From Haliea sp. (GTDB lineage Bacteria; Pseudomonadota; Gammaproteobacteria; Pseudomonadales; Halieaceae): 27,693 nucleotides of DNA. A model generated the notes under the pieces. The model worked only from the letters and a program-made list of their open reading frames with translations. It had not been told where the DNA came from and made no database searches. Location: the NCBI GenBank assembly GCA_016704305.1, contig JADJAL010000047.1, forward strand, positions 1 through 27,693, written 5' to 3'. This document shows positions 16,516 to 25,238 of this stretch, piece after piece. Positions within the stretch are counted from its first letter, which is position 1. Each line of letters starts with the position of its first letter. The position numbers and the translations under genes were made by a program.

Positions 16516-17313
16516 ATGACAGAGTGGCACGCTAGCGACTATGCCCGGCAATCGAGCCTGCAACATGCGATGGCGCAGGAGCAACTGAGCTTGTTGACAC
16601 TGCAGGGCAGTGAACGCGTGCTGGATGTGGGATGCGGAGACGGCAAAATCACCGCTGAAATTGCCGCGCGGTTGCCGCGAGGCTCTGCGCTCGGCGTGGA
16701 CCCTTCGCAGGACATGATCGAGTTTGCATCAAGCCACTTCTCTCCCCGGCTCGCTCCCCCGGCTCACGCCAACCTGCGGTTTGCCGTTGCCGATGTGCGT
16801 CACCTGCCATACCGGCATGAATTCGACCTTGTCGTGTCTTTTAACGCGCTGCACTGGGTGCCCGAACAGGAGGCGGCGCTGGCGTCACTCCATGCGGTGC
16901 TGAAGCCAGGCGGCAGGGCGCTGCTGCGCTTCGTTCCGCAGGGGCAGCGCAAGAGCCTGGAGGATGTCATCGAGGAGGTTCGCCAGCGCCCGCGGTGGGC
17001 CAAATGCTTCGAGGGGTTTGTGAAGCCGTATGTGCACCCCACGCCGGAAGACTATCGGTTGTTGGCGCTGCGCTGCGGGTTTCAGGTCCAACGACTGGAC
17101 GTGAAGGACAAGGCCTGGGACTTCAAGACCCGTGACGCGTTCGTTGCGTTTGGCCTCGCAACATTCGTGGAGTGGACCCGCTGCATCCCGCAGAGCGAAT
17201 GGCCGACGTTCATCTGCGAGGTTCTGGACCTTTATGAGACCTTCGCCGCCGATGGCCCGCAGGATGCAAACACTTTCAAGTTTTATCAACTTGAGCTGTT
17301 GCTGCAGGCTTGA
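16516..17313 (+). CDS. Class I SAM-dependent methyltransferase, trans-aconitate methyltransferase-like
   Basis: A 265-residue cytosolic Rossmann methyltransferase. Motif I is VLDVGCGDG at 35-43, followed by the acidic strand end LGVDPSQDMI, then FDLVVSFNALHWV and the post-motif region LKPGGRALLRFVP. The 'ALHWV' segment and the layout resemble trans-aconitate 2-methyltransferase (Tam), but the C-terminal half diverges and the substrate is uncertain. ATG 16516 starts a Tam-like N-terminus (MTEWHASDYA); the longer frame from 16438 runs through the tandem repeat and is not credible. It is divergent from the P450 gene. Confidence 0.82.
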   Translation: MTEWHASDYARQSSLQHAMAQEQLSLLTLQGSERVLDVGCGDGKITAEIAARLPRGSALGVDPSQDMIEFASSHFSPRLAPPAHANLRFAVADVRHLPYRHEFDLVVSFNALHWVPEQEAALASLHAVLKPGGRALLRFVPQGQRKSLEDVIEEVRQRPRWAKCFEGFVKPYVHPTPEDYRLLALRCGFQVQRLDVKDKAWDFKTRDAFVAFGLATFVEWTRCIPQSEWPTFICEVLDLYETFAADGPQDANTFKFYQLELLLQA

Positions 17314-17396
17314 TGATTACGTCCGGGCGGGATACCGGCTTGATCACAGCGGGAGGGCTGCCCCGGTTGCTTGCGTCACCTGCATATCCCTGAGGC

Positions 17397-18098
17397 CTAG
17401 CCGGCCATGTCGAATACCAGGCATTCAGCGCTGCGGATGCTGGAAATACTGAGTGTCCCTGCCGCTGTGATCGCGGCGCCATCACCGGCCTGCAGCTGCT
17501 GGCCATTCACCAGCGCGACACCGCGCACGATCTGGATCCAGCCAATGCGCCCTTCGTCGTACCCATGATCAACCGCCTCGCCGTCCGCAAGGACAGTGGC
17601 ATACAGATTCACGTCCTGGTGTATGGTCACCGAACCATCGCGCCCATCCTGTGATCCGACCAGTCGTAATCGTCCATGTTTCTGGGCAGTGGAAAAGGAT
17701 TTCTGTTCGTAGCCGGGCTTTAGCCCCTGGAAGCGCGGTACGATCCAGATCTGTAGAAAATGGACCAGTTCCGACGCCGAGTGGTTGAACTCGCTGTGGC
17801 GAATCCCGGTGCCTGCGGTCATTCGCTGCACGTCGCCGGGGCGGATGATGGAGCCCGTGCCGATGCTGTCCTTGTGCTCGAGCGCACCTTCGAGCACGTA
17901 GGAAATGATCTCCATATTGTTGTGGGCATGCGTGCCAAATCCGTGTCCCGGCTGCACACGGTCTTCGTTGATCACGCGCAATGGTCCGAGGCCCATGAAC
18001 TGTGGATCATAATAGTCCGCAAAGGAAAACGTGTGGTAACTCTTGAGCCAGCCGTGATCGGCCTCGCCCCGTTCATGGGCCCGTCTGATTGTCAGCAA
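17397..18098 (-). CDS. Pirin family protein, YhhW-type quercetin 2,3-dioxygenase
   Basis: A 233-residue bicupin. With TTG 18098 as start, the metal ligands fall at His57, His59, His101 and Glu103, exactly the numbering of E. coli YhhW, a quercetinase. The N-terminus 'LTIRRAHERGEADHGWLKSYHTFSFADYY' is family-typical, and GGAG lies six bases upstream of the TTG. A longer frame reaches 18224 but has no site and no homology-like sequence. Pirins of this type cleave flavonols in vitro, and some respond to oxidative stress. It is divergent from the sensor kinase and shares its upstream region with it. Confidence 0.88.
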   Translation of the reverse strand: MLTIRRAHERGEADHGWLKSYHTFSFADYYDPQFMGLGPLRVINEDRVQPGHGFGTHAHNNMEIISYVLEGALEHKDSIGTGSIIRPGDVQRMTAGTGIRHSEFNHSASELVHFLQIWIVPRFQGLKPGYEQKSFSTAQKHGRLRLVGSQDGRDGSVTIHQDVNLYATVLADGEAVDHGYDEGRIGWIQIVRGVALVNGQQLQAGDGAAITAAGTLSISSIRSAECLVFDMAG

Positions 18099-18221
18099 GG
18101 TGTGCTCCGGATGATGTCGCCGTTGTTCGACCAGTATCGCCGCCTGATCCAGAGTAGCGCGAAGAGTAGCGATCCGAGTAGCTGCAAAGGAATGAACCCG
18201 GTCTACTCCTTTGGAAGGGTA

Positions 18222-18291
18222 CACCGGTAAGCGAACATTGCGCTACGCGATCGCGAGGCGTTTAATATCTGCAATTCCAGATTTACCGGTG
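18222..18291. promoter_or_regulatory. Paired ACCGGT sites between pirin and kinase genes
   Basis: CACCGGTAA (18222-18230) and TTACCGGTG (18283-18291) form a perfect 9-base inverted repeat separated by 52 bases. Between them lie TTGCGC (18238-18243) and TAATAT (18263-18268), a weak sigma-70-like pair with a long 19-base spacer. The arrangement suits an operator controlling the kinase or both divergent genes. Confidence 0.4.
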
Positions 18292-18342
18292 AAGCACAGT
18301 GGCAGGTATGCACGCGCACCCGCCGTGCCGAAGTGGCATGGC

Positions 18343-20400
18343 ATGAGCACTCTGATCGACAGTCGGAAGGCACTGGACACCATTCCCGGCCTGGTGTGGA
18401 GTTCCGCGCCTGATGGCTATATTTCATACCTGAATCAGCGCTGGCTGGAGTTCACCGGATTCACGCTCGAACAGGGCGTGGGCTGGGGCTGGCGCGATGC
18501 GATTCACCCGGATGACCTGCCCGCGTTGGAAGCGTACTGGCGCTCCCTGCTGCCAACCGGCACGGAGGGTGAAACAGAAGCGCGCCTCAAACGCTTTGAT
18601 GGCAGCTATCGCTGGTTTCTGTTTCGCGCCGTCCCTGTGTTCACCGATGAGGGTGAACTGGAGGAATGGTATGGCCAAACCACCGATATCGACGACCTCA
18701 AACGCACGGAAGCGCGCCTGGCCGGTGAGTCGCGGGTGCTGAAAATAGCCGCCAGTGGCAAACCGCTGGCGACTGTACTGGAGGCTTTGTGTCTTCTTGT
18801 CGAGGACAATTTTGATTCCAGATTGTGTGGCATCGTGCTGGTCGACCCGGGCGGCGTGAAACTCGTGCATGGCGCGGCGCCCAGTCTGCCGGGCAGTTAT
18901 AGCGCGGCCATTCACGGTCGACCAGTCAGTGTCGACTCCGGTCCCTGCGCGATGGCCGCCAGCCTGGGTGAAGTGGTGATTACACCGGATGTTCTGTTGG
19001 AAACACGCTGGCAAGAATACGCATGGTGCGAGCTGGCGTTGGAGCACGGATTGCGCGCCTGTTGGTCTACGCCAATTCATGGCACTACGGGCAAAGTACT
19101 GGGAACCTTTGCGATTTATTCGCGCGAACCGGGTGTGCCGGGGCAGGAACTGAGCGACATGATCGATCATTTCGCCCACCTCGCCAGTATCGTGATCGAG
19201 CGCATCTACGCGGTGGAGGCGTTGCACGCCTCCCAGCACATCGCACTCGGACAGTATCATGCGCTGCGCAATGCGCTCGATGCGCTGGCGCAGGAATCGG
19301 AGCCGGACAAAATTCTGCACCATGTGTTGTGCACGATGAACCAGCAGCTGGATTCACACAGTTGCAGCCTGTGGCGGAAAGTCGAGAACAGCGACTACAT
19401 GCGGTTTGAATTCGCGTTTGAAGATGGGGTGGTGGTGACCAACTCCGATCCAATCCTGTCGACTATTAGTCCGTCACTGAAAATTGATGATGTCTGGCCC
19501 TGGCCTGAGGTTTTCCGCACCGGCAAGCCCTTTTTAATCAGCGATATTCCCAATGGCACGACGTTCCCTTGGCAGCAGCACGTGATTATGCTCGGGATAC
19601 GATCCATTCTGATCGTACCGATTCTGGTTCAGGGCCGGGTCGAGGGCGTGATCGGCATCCGCTTCACACGGCGGCGGGATTTCGCCGCTGTGGATCTCGA
19701 TCTGGCCCAGGCGCTGACCAACCAGCTGACGCTCGCGCTGCAGTTGATTCGCTTGTCCAATATTAGCCAGGAAGCTGCGGTCATGGCCGAGCGCAATCGC
19801 ATGGCGCGCGATATCCACGACACACTGGCACAGGGTTTTGCCGGAGTCGTGGTGCAGCTTGAAGCGGCCGCTGATGCCAACGCCCGCGGGTTGTACCAGG
19901 AGGCGGAACAGCATCTTGGAAGAGTCAGTGAACTGGCCCGCAACTGTTTGCAGGAGGCGCGGCGTTCGGTGCATGCGCTGCGCCCACAGGTGCTGGAAAC
20001 CAAATCGCTGTGGGAGGCGTTGCGGGACATGCAGCAGGCAATGACGCGGGATACCACGTTGCATGCCGAGTTCACTCTGGCCGGGAGGTCGAGAAGCGTG
20101 CCGCCGCCCTGGGAGGAGAACCTGTTGCATATCGGACAGGAAATACTGGCCAACTGCCTGCGTCACGCGAAGGCCAGCCACTTTTCCACCTACATCCTGT
20201 TCAGTGAACAGAGCGTTTTAATGCGCTGCAGCGACGATGGCATTGGTTTTGACCGGCACCTGCGTAGCGATGGCTTTGGCTTGCGCGGCATTCAGGAGCG
20301 CGTTGAGGGGATGGCGGGAAAATTTGTCCTGCGCAGCGCTGCGGGCGATGGAACTACGATCGAGATTGAACTACCTTTATCGGCGGCGAACCTTGAATGA
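18343..20400 (+). CDS. Cytosolic sensor histidine kinase, PAS-GAF-GAF-HisKA_3-HATPase
   Basis: A 685-residue kinase with no membrane segment. A PAS_3-type fold spans about residues 5-125 (LVWSSAPDGYISYLN, then WYGQTTDIDDLK). A first GAF follows at about 140-300 and a second at about 320-480. The dimerisation domain has ERNRMARDIHDTLAQGF with phospho-acceptor His492. The ATPase domain shows the N-box (ILANCLRHA), DDGIGFD and GFGLRGIQERV. This is the NarL-partner (HPK7-like) class. The signal is unknown; PAS plus two GAFs suggests a small diffusible or redox cue. ATG 18343 starts the PAS domain; the longer frame has no domain content. It overlaps the response regulator gene by four bases. Confidence 0.9.
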   Translation: MSTLIDSRKALDTIPGLVWSSAPDGYISYLNQRWLEFTGFTLEQGVGWGWRDAIHPDDLPALEAYWRSLLPTGTEGETEARLKRFDGSYRWFLFRAVPVFTDEGELEEWYGQTTDIDDLKRTEARLAGESRVLKIAASGKPLATVLEALCLLVEDNFDSRLCGIVLVDPGGVKLVHGAAPSLPGSYSAAIHGRPVSVDSGPCAMAASLGEVVITPDVLLETRWQEYAWCELALEHGLRACWSTPIHGTTGKVLGTFAIYSREPGVPGQELSDMIDHFAHLASIVIERIYAVEALHASQHIALGQYHALRNALDALAQESEPDKILHHVLCTMNQQLDSHSCSLWRKVENSDYMRFEFAFEDGVVVTNSDPILSTISPSLKIDDVWPWPEVFRTGKPFLISDIPNGTTFPWQQHVIMLGIRSILIVPILVQGRVEGVIGIRFTRRRDFAAVDLDLAQALTNQLTLALQLIRLSNISQEAAVMAERNRMARDIHDTLAQGFAGVVVQLEAAADANARGLYQEAEQHLGRVSELARNCLQEARRSVHALRPQVLETKSLWEALRDMQQAMTRDTTLHAEFTLAGRSRSVPPPWEENLLHIGQEILANCLRHAKASHFSTYILFSEQSVLMRCSDDGIGFDRHLRSDGFGLRGIQERVEGMAGKFVLRSAAGDGTTIEIELPLSAANLE

Positions 20401-21071
20401 ATGAACAGGCGATGGCTGTAGCGGATAATCACAAGGCAGCGCTCGATGACGCCGGCAAATTCAGTGTGCTCATCGCCGACGATCACGTGATGGTGCAGGA
20501 AGGCCTGACGGCAATAATCGACCGGCAGCCGGACATGCGCGTCGTCGCCCAGGTCGCGAATGGTGAAGAAGCGTCCCGGGAATGGGAGAAGCTCAGGCCC
20601 GATGTCACACTGATGGATTTGCGCATGCCAACGCTGGACGGTGTCGGCGCCATCGAGCGGATTCACCGTATGGACCATACAGCCCGCATCATCGTGCTCA
20701 CCACCTTTGACACCGACAACGATATCTATCGCGCGATCAAGGCTGGAGCGCGCGGGCATCTGCTGAAAGACGTGCCCAGGGAGGAACTGCTCGATTGCAT
20801 CCGCAGGGTGCAGCGCGGCGAAACCTGTATCCCACCGCTGCTGGCGGCCAAGCTGGCCAGCGGCATGAGCAAAGACAGCCTGGCCGGACGTGAACTGGAC
20901 GTGTTGTCACTGTTGGCACAGGGCAAAAGCAATAAGGATATTGGCAGGAACCTGTTTATCGGTGAAACCACCGTGAAATCCCATCTGCGCAGTATTTTCA
21001 CCAAGCTCAATGTGCTCAGTCGTACCGAGGCGCTAACGGTCGCCAGCCAGCGAGGCCTGATCCGCCTGTAA
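20397..21071 (+). CDS. NarL/FixJ-family response regulator
   Basis: A 224-residue regulator. The receiver domain (about 22-138) carries the acidic pair in IADDH, phospho-acceptor Asp74 (LMDLRMP), the conserved Thr of VLTTF and Lys124. The C-terminal LuxR-type helix-turn-helix (about 157-218) has the typical ELDVLSLLAQGKSNKDIG and TTVKSHLRSIFTKL. The ATGA overlap with the kinase stop shows a cognate pair. Likely targets are nearby promoters, such as pirin/kinase or the downstream enzyme run, but no binding site is proven. Confidence 0.95.
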   Translation: MNEQAMAVADNHKAALDDAGKFSVLIADDHVMVQEGLTAIIDRQPDMRVVAQVANGEEASREWEKLRPDVTLMDLRMPTLDGVGAIERIHRMDHTARIIVLTTFDTDNDIYRAIKAGARGHLLKDVPREELLDCIRRVQRGETCIPPLLAAKLASGMSKDSLAGRELDVLSLLAQGKSNKDIGRNLFIGETTVKSHLRSIFTKLNVLSRTEALTVASQRGLIRL

Positions 21072-21228
21072 CGCCGGGCTTGCCGCCCCGTTTACAACAC
21101 CGCGTGCGTACGCCTGCCAGACCTGTACTCCTCCCAAAGCAGTAGGCCGGGCTCGTCCTTTGGCACAGGGAAAAAATCATTCTCCCGGATACTGTCGACG
21201 TCGGTGTGTTACGCGCATGCTGCGGGTG

Positions 21229-22629
21229 ATGAATACCTATGATGTCATCGTGATCGGAGGCGGACCCGCTGGATACAACGCCGCGATACGTGCCGGCCAG
21301 CTCGGGTTGCGCGTCGCCTGTGTCGAGGGTCGTCCGACCTTGGGTGGAACCTGCTTGAATGTGGGTTGTATGCCCTCCAAGGCGCTGCTACACGCGTCTG
21401 AACTGTATGAAGACGCGGCAGGCCCCGCGTTTGCCAAACTGGGTATCGAGGTCAAGCCGATGCTCAATCTCGCACAAATGATGTTGCAAAAAGACGACAG
21501 CGTGGCGGCGCTCACCCGCGGCATTGAGCACCTGTTTCGCAAACATCACGTTGAGTGGATCCGGGGCTGGGCGCAATTTGAAACAGCACAGCGCCTTCAC
21601 GTTGCGCTGGCTACTGGTGAAGCTCTGTCGGTCGAAGGGAAGAACATTGTCATTGCCACCGGTTCCGAGCCGACACCGCTGCCCGGTGTCGTGATAGATA
21701 ACAGGCGTATCCTGGATTCGACCGGGGCGCTGGCGCTGGCGGAAGTGCCAGGGCACCTGGTAGTGATCGGCGCCGGTGTGATCGGCCTGGAGCTGGGGTC
21801 GGTGTGGCGACGCCTGGGCAGCCGGGTTACGGTGATCGAGTTCCTGGACCGCATCTGTCCTGCGCTGGACGGGGAAATTGGCAAGGGGCTGCAACGTGCC
21901 CTGGCCAGGCAGGGCATGGCGTTCAGGCTGGGAACGAAAGTCATGGCCGCCGAGGTCGACAGCAACACGGTGCATCTCAGTCTTGATGCGGCAGCCGGTG
22001 GATCGCCAGAGCGCTTGTCTGCCGACTATGTGCTGGTTGCAATTGGCCGGCGACCCTACGTCGGCAATTTGGGCCTGGAGGCGGCAGGCCTCGCAGCCGA
22101 TCACCGTGGCATGTTGGCCAACTCCGGGCATCGCAGTGCGGTTCCCGGCATCTGGGTTATCGGTGACGTCACCAGTGGCCCGATGCTGGCCCACAAGGCC
22201 GAGGAGGAGGCCATCGCCTGCATCGAAGTGATCGCCGGCCAGGCATCAGCGGTAAATTACGCCGCAATTCCCAACGTCATTTACACCCGTCCGGAAGTGG
22301 CCTGGGTGGGAAAATCAGAGGAGGAGTTGAAGGCGGAGGGACGCAGCTACAAGGTGGGAAAGTTTTCCTTCCTCGCCAACGCACGCGCAAAGATCAATCA
22401 CGAAACCGAAGGCCTCGTGAAAGTGCTGGCGGACGCCGAGAGTGATCGGATACTTGGCGTGCATATGCTGGGCCCCGGCGTCAGCGAGCAGATAGCAGAA
22501 TGTGCACTCGGCATTGAATTCTCCGCGTCGGCCGAGGACCTCGCCCTCACCTGTCATCCGCATCCGACGCGCTCCGAAGCACTGCGCCAGGCGGCGATGG
22601 ATGTGCACGGCTGGATGATGCAGGCGTGA
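21229..22629 (+). CDS. Dihydrolipoyl dehydrogenase-like flavoprotein disulfide reductase
   Basis: A 466-residue class I pyridine nucleotide-disulfide oxidoreductase. It has the FAD motif GGGPAG near residue 10, the redox pair Cys42/Cys47 in GGTCLNVGCMPSK, the NAD motif IGAGVIGLELG, the second FAD motif WVIGDV, and the C-terminal active-site His445/Glu450 (HPHPTRSE). These are E3 (lpd) hallmarks, including the NAD-type motif. No E1 or E2 dehydrogenase gene or lipoyl protein is in the window, so it may be a spare E3 or serve another disulfide substrate. ATG 21229 begins the canonical N-terminus; ATG 21217 is an alternative. It overlaps or abuts the next gene. Confidence 0.88.
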   Translation: MNTYDVIVIGGGPAGYNAAIRAGQLGLRVACVEGRPTLGGTCLNVGCMPSKALLHASELYEDAAGPAFAKLGIEVKPMLNLAQMMLQKDDSVAALTRGIEHLFRKHHVEWIRGWAQFETAQRLHVALATGEALSVEGKNIVIATGSEPTPLPGVVIDNRRILDSTGALALAEVPGHLVVIGAGVIGLELGSVWRRLGSRVTVIEFLDRICPALDGEIGKGLQRALARQGMAFRLGTKVMAAEVDSNTVHLSLDAAAGGSPERLSADYVLVAIGRRPYVGNLGLEAAGLAADHRGMLANSGHRSAVPGIWVIGDVTSGPMLAHKAEEEAIACIEVIAGQASAVNYAAIPNVIYTRPEVAWVGKSEEELKAEGRSYKVGKFSFLANARAKINHETEGLVKVLADAESDRILGVHMLGPGVSEQIAECALGIEFSASAEDLALTCHPHPTRSEALRQAAMDVHGWMMQA

Positions 22630-22631
22630 GC

Positions 22632-23294
22632 ATGAGCTCGACGGATAATGGTCTCCTCACGGCAGACAACTGCGCTGTCATTTTCATCGACTACCAGCCG
22701 CAGATGTTTTTCGGTGTCGCGAGCAGCGATCGTCAGGACCTGCTCAACAACCTCCTGATTTTGGCAAAGGCCGCAAAAATCTTCCGTGTGCCGGTGGTCA
22801 TCACGGCACTGGAGTCCACCAGCTTCAGCGGCAATGTCGCGCCGCAACTGCTCGACATTTTTCCCGATCACACGCCGCTGGAGCGCTCCAGCATGAACGC
22901 CTGGGACAGCGCAGCCATGCTCGATGCGGTGCGTGGCACAGGGCGCAGGAACCTGGTTATCGCCGCGCTGTGGAGTGAAGTCTGTCTGGTCATGCCGGCG
23001 CTGCAGGCCCTGAACGACGGGTATGCCGTCTATGCGGTGATCGACGCGTCCGGCGGTACCAGCACGATCGCGCACGACGCCGCCATTCGTCGCATCGAAC
23101 AGGCGGGCGCAGTATCACTGACCGCACTGCAGGTATTGCTGGAGTTCCAGCGCGACTGGGCATTCCGGGAGCACTATGACGAAGTCATGGAGGTCGTGCG
23201 GGAGCACTGCGGCGCCTACGGTCAGGGCGTTGAGTATGCCGCCACAATGGTACACCGGGCGCCGCCCCATCGGCGGCATGACCAATCGAAATGA
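22632..23294 (+). CDS. YcaC-type isochorismatase-fold cysteine hydrolase (copy 1)
   Basis: A 220-residue cytosolic hydrolase. The triad Asp20, Arg85 and Cys118 falls at almost the same positions as in E. coli YcaC (Asp19/Arg84/Cys118), with the landmarks FIDYQPQ, RSSMNAWD and LWSEVCL. Substrates of YcaC-like proteins are not firmly known; relatives hydrolyse amides or N-carbamoyl compounds. ATG 22632 lies three bases after the flavoprotein stop. A GTG at 22626 that overlaps that stop is an alternative start. It is clearly paralogous to the gene at 24225, with which it brackets an alpha/beta hydrolase. Confidence 0.88.
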   Translation: MSSTDNGLLTADNCAVIFIDYQPQMFFGVASSDRQDLLNNLLILAKAAKIFRVPVVITALESTSFSGNVAPQLLDIFPDHTPLERSSMNAWDSAAMLDAVRGTGRRNLVIAALWSEVCLVMPALQALNDGYAVYAVIDASGGTSTIAHDAAIRRIEQAGAVSLTALQVLLEFQRDWAFREHYDEVMEVVREHCGAYGQGVEYAATMVHRAPPHRRHDQSK

Positions 23295-23348
23295 GTGATT
23301 GTGACAAGTGATCGCGATGACTATTCGAAACGAAAGGAGGTATTGCGC

Positions 23349-24173
23349 ATGAGCTACATAACCACCAACGACGGCTCGCAACTCTATTACAAGGATTGGG
23401 GACAGGGTCAGCCGGTGGTGTTCAGCCACGGCTGGCCACTGTCGTCCGACAGCTGGGAAGGCCAGATGCTGTTTCTGGCGGACAACGGCTTTCGCTGCAT
23501 CGCACACGACCGGCGCGGCCACGGACGCTCGAGCCAGCCCTGGCACGGCAACGAGATGGACACCTACGCCGATGACCTCGCGGCGGTGCTGGATGCGCTT
23601 GATGTGCGTGACGCAATATTGATCGGCTTCTCCACCGGTGGCGGCGAAGTGGCGCGCTACATCGGCAGGCACGGCACGGCGCGGGTGGCGAAGGCGGTGC
23701 TGGTGTCGGCCGTGCCGCCGCAAATGGTACAGACGCCGGATAACCCGCTGGGCTTGCCCATCGCGGCGTTTGACGACATCCGCGCGGGCTCAGCGGCGAA
23801 TCGTGCCCAGCTCTACAAGGACATCGCCGGCGGCCCCTTCTTTGGTTACAACCGGCCCGGAGCCACACCCTCGCAGGGCATGATCGACTGGTTCTGGGCG
23901 CAGGGCATGCAGGGCGGGCACAAGAATACCTACGATTGCATCAAGGCTTTTTCAGAAACGGATTTCACACAGGACCTGAAAAAGTTCGACGTACCCACGC
24001 TGGTCATTCACGGCGACGATGACCAGATCGTGCCTATCGACGCAGCGGGACGCAGCTCAGCCAGGCTGGTCAGCAATGCGCAGCTCATTGTGTACGAGGG
24101 CGCGCCGCACGGCATCACCGACACGCACAAGGACAGGCTCAATGCCGATCTGTTGGCCTTTGCCAGGCAATAG
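23349..24173 (+). CDS. Alpha/beta hydrolase, cofactor-free chloroperoxidase/arylesterase type
   Basis: A 274-residue enzyme of the bacterial non-haem chloroperoxidase (perhydrolase) family. The nucleophile elbow GFSTGG gives Ser95, the acid is Asp225 (HGDDDQIVP), and the base is His254 (APHGI). The oxyanion region is FSHGWPLSSDSWE, typical of the family. These enzymes hydrolyse small esters and, with acetate and peroxide, form peracids that oxidise halides in vitro. The start is fixed by a perfect AAGGAGGT site upstream; a longer frame to 23295 is not credible. It lies 54 bases after YcaC copy 1 and 51 bases before copy 2, all on one strand. Confidence 0.92.
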   Translation: MSYITTNDGSQLYYKDWGQGQPVVFSHGWPLSSDSWEGQMLFLADNGFRCIAHDRRGHGRSSQPWHGNEMDTYADDLAAVLDALDVRDAILIGFSTGGGEVARYIGRHGTARVAKAVLVSAVPPQMVQTPDNPLGLPIAAFDDIRAGSAANRAQLYKDIAGGPFFGYNRPGATPSQGMIDWFWAQGMQGGHKNTYDCIKAFSETDFTQDLKKFDVPTLVIHGDDDQIVPIDAAGRSSARLVSNAQLIVYEGAPHGITDTHKDRLNADLLAFARQ

Positions 24174-24224
24174 GCAGAGATCCAACGTGCCGCGCCCCCG
24201 AGACCGACTGAGAGGAATCCAAAC

Positions 24225-24896
24225 ATGAACCACTTCCACACGCTCTACACACCGCAGGACTGTGCCGTGGTGTTTATTGACCACCAGCCGCAAATGACGT
24301 TTGGCGTAGCCAATATCGACCGCGCGATGCTGATCAACAATGTGGTCCTGCTGGCCAAGGTTGCCAGGGAGTTTGGCGTGCCTGCAATTCTGACTGGCGT
24401 GGAGACCGAAGCGTTCAGCGGTTATTTATGGCCCCAACTGCTGGATGTATTTTCCGGCCAGGCCGTGATCGAGCGCAGTTCCATGAACGCCTGGGATGAC
24501 GCCGGTTTTCGCCAGGCCATCGAGGCCACGGGCAAGAAGAATATTCTCCTCACCGGCCTGTGGACCGAGGTCTGTGTCACCTGGCCGACCCTGAGCATGC
24601 TCGCCGAGGGTTACCACATCTATGTGGTGGAGGATTGCTGCGGCGCAACGTCAACGGCCGCCCAGGACGCCGCATTGTCGCGCATGGTGCAGGCCGGGGC
24701 AGTGCGCCTGACGACAATTGCCGCGCTGCTCGAATGGCAGCGCGACTGGGCGCACCGCGAGCACTACGACGCGTTGATGGGATTGCTCAGGGAACACGCG
24801 GGAGCCTACGGCAGTGGCGTCGAGTACGCCTACACCATGGTGCACCACGCGTCGCAGACCGCGAAGCTGCCACAGGTGGTACGCAAGTCTTCCTGA
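24225..24896 (+). CDS. YcaC-type isochorismatase-fold cysteine hydrolase (copy 2)
   Basis: A 223-residue paralogue of the gene at 22632 with triad Asp19, Arg84 and Cys117 (FIDHQPQ, RSSMNAWD, LWTEVCV). The C-terminal half keeps the family block 'LEWQRDWAHREHYDALM' and 'GAYGSGVEYAYTMV'. It matches the consensus of the family more closely than copy 1, so copy 1 may be the more diverged, specialised member. AGAGG precedes the ATG. The downstream sequence begins with a decayed amidohydrolase tail whose frame overlaps this stop. Confidence 0.9.
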   Translation: MNHFHTLYTPQDCAVVFIDHQPQMTFGVANIDRAMLINNVVLLAKVAREFGVPAILTGVETEAFSGYLWPQLLDVFSGQAVIERSSMNAWDDAGFRQAIEATGKKNILLTGLWTEVCVTWPTLSMLAEGYHIYVVEDCCGATSTAAQDAALSRMVQAGAVRLTTIAALLEWQRDWAHREHYDALMGLLREHAGAYGSGVEYAYTMVHHASQTAKLPQVVRKSS

Positions 24897-25136
24897 TGTG
24901 CAGTCTCCGACGATCATTGTTCCCATTCGTCGAAGACTGTTTCAGTGTGGGAGAGGCACAGATCAAGGAGATCGAGTCCGTGTTCATCCTAGTCGGCGGA
25001 AAAAAATTGTGTATGCAAGAGGTGAATTCCAGCCACCGCGGCCGCGCCCCTGCATCCATTGTTTACCGCAGCCGGTACGACCAGGAATCCTTGTGCGGGC
25101 TTCCGGGGCCTCGGCTGTGACTGCTTCGCCTTTTAA
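24896..25136 (+). pseudogene. Decayed 3' end of a YtcJ-type amidohydrolase, spread over three frames
   Basis: Three consecutive frames together read like the C-terminus of a YtcJ-like (amidohydrolase 3) protein. Frame 1 to about 25000 gives 'EDCFSVGEAQIKEIESV' and 'VGGK'. A second frame beginning at the A7 run (25000-25006) gives 'IVYARGEFQP'. A third frame from about 25030 gives an Ala/Pro-rich linker and then 'GFRGLGCDCFAF' and TAA at 25134. The order and spacing match intact family members from memory, in particular the DYFSV...IKxIESV...GGKVVY pattern. The bulk of the gene (several hundred residues) is missing; copy 2 of ycaC lies immediately upstream. The remnant indicates a deletion after the gene was already useless, or during its loss. 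Confidence 0.55.
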
Positions 25137-25152
25137 TCCGGGGAGATACCAC

Positions 25153-25233
25153 ATGACTTCAATACCTTGCCCCACATCCCATGACCCGGTCGTCGCCATG
25201 CGCGCTGCAGCCGCTCCCGTTACCAGAGGCTAA
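25153..25233 (+). CDS. Possible 26-residue leader peptide before the aldo/keto reductase
   Basis: A short frame starting MTSIPCPTSHDP with a GGGGAG site nine bases upstream and a stop six bases before the reductase ATG. It could be a translationally coupled leader or a chance frame. No family is recognised. Confidence 0.2.
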   Translation: MTSIPCPTSHDPVVAMRAAAAPVTRG

Positions 25234-25238
25234 ACAAC

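Noticed and set aside
21160..21175. TTGGCACAGGGAAAAA as a sigma-54 promoter
   Set aside because: The -24-like TGGCAC is present, but there is no GC or TTGC element at the -12 spacing. The kinase/regulator pair is also not of the NtrC type.
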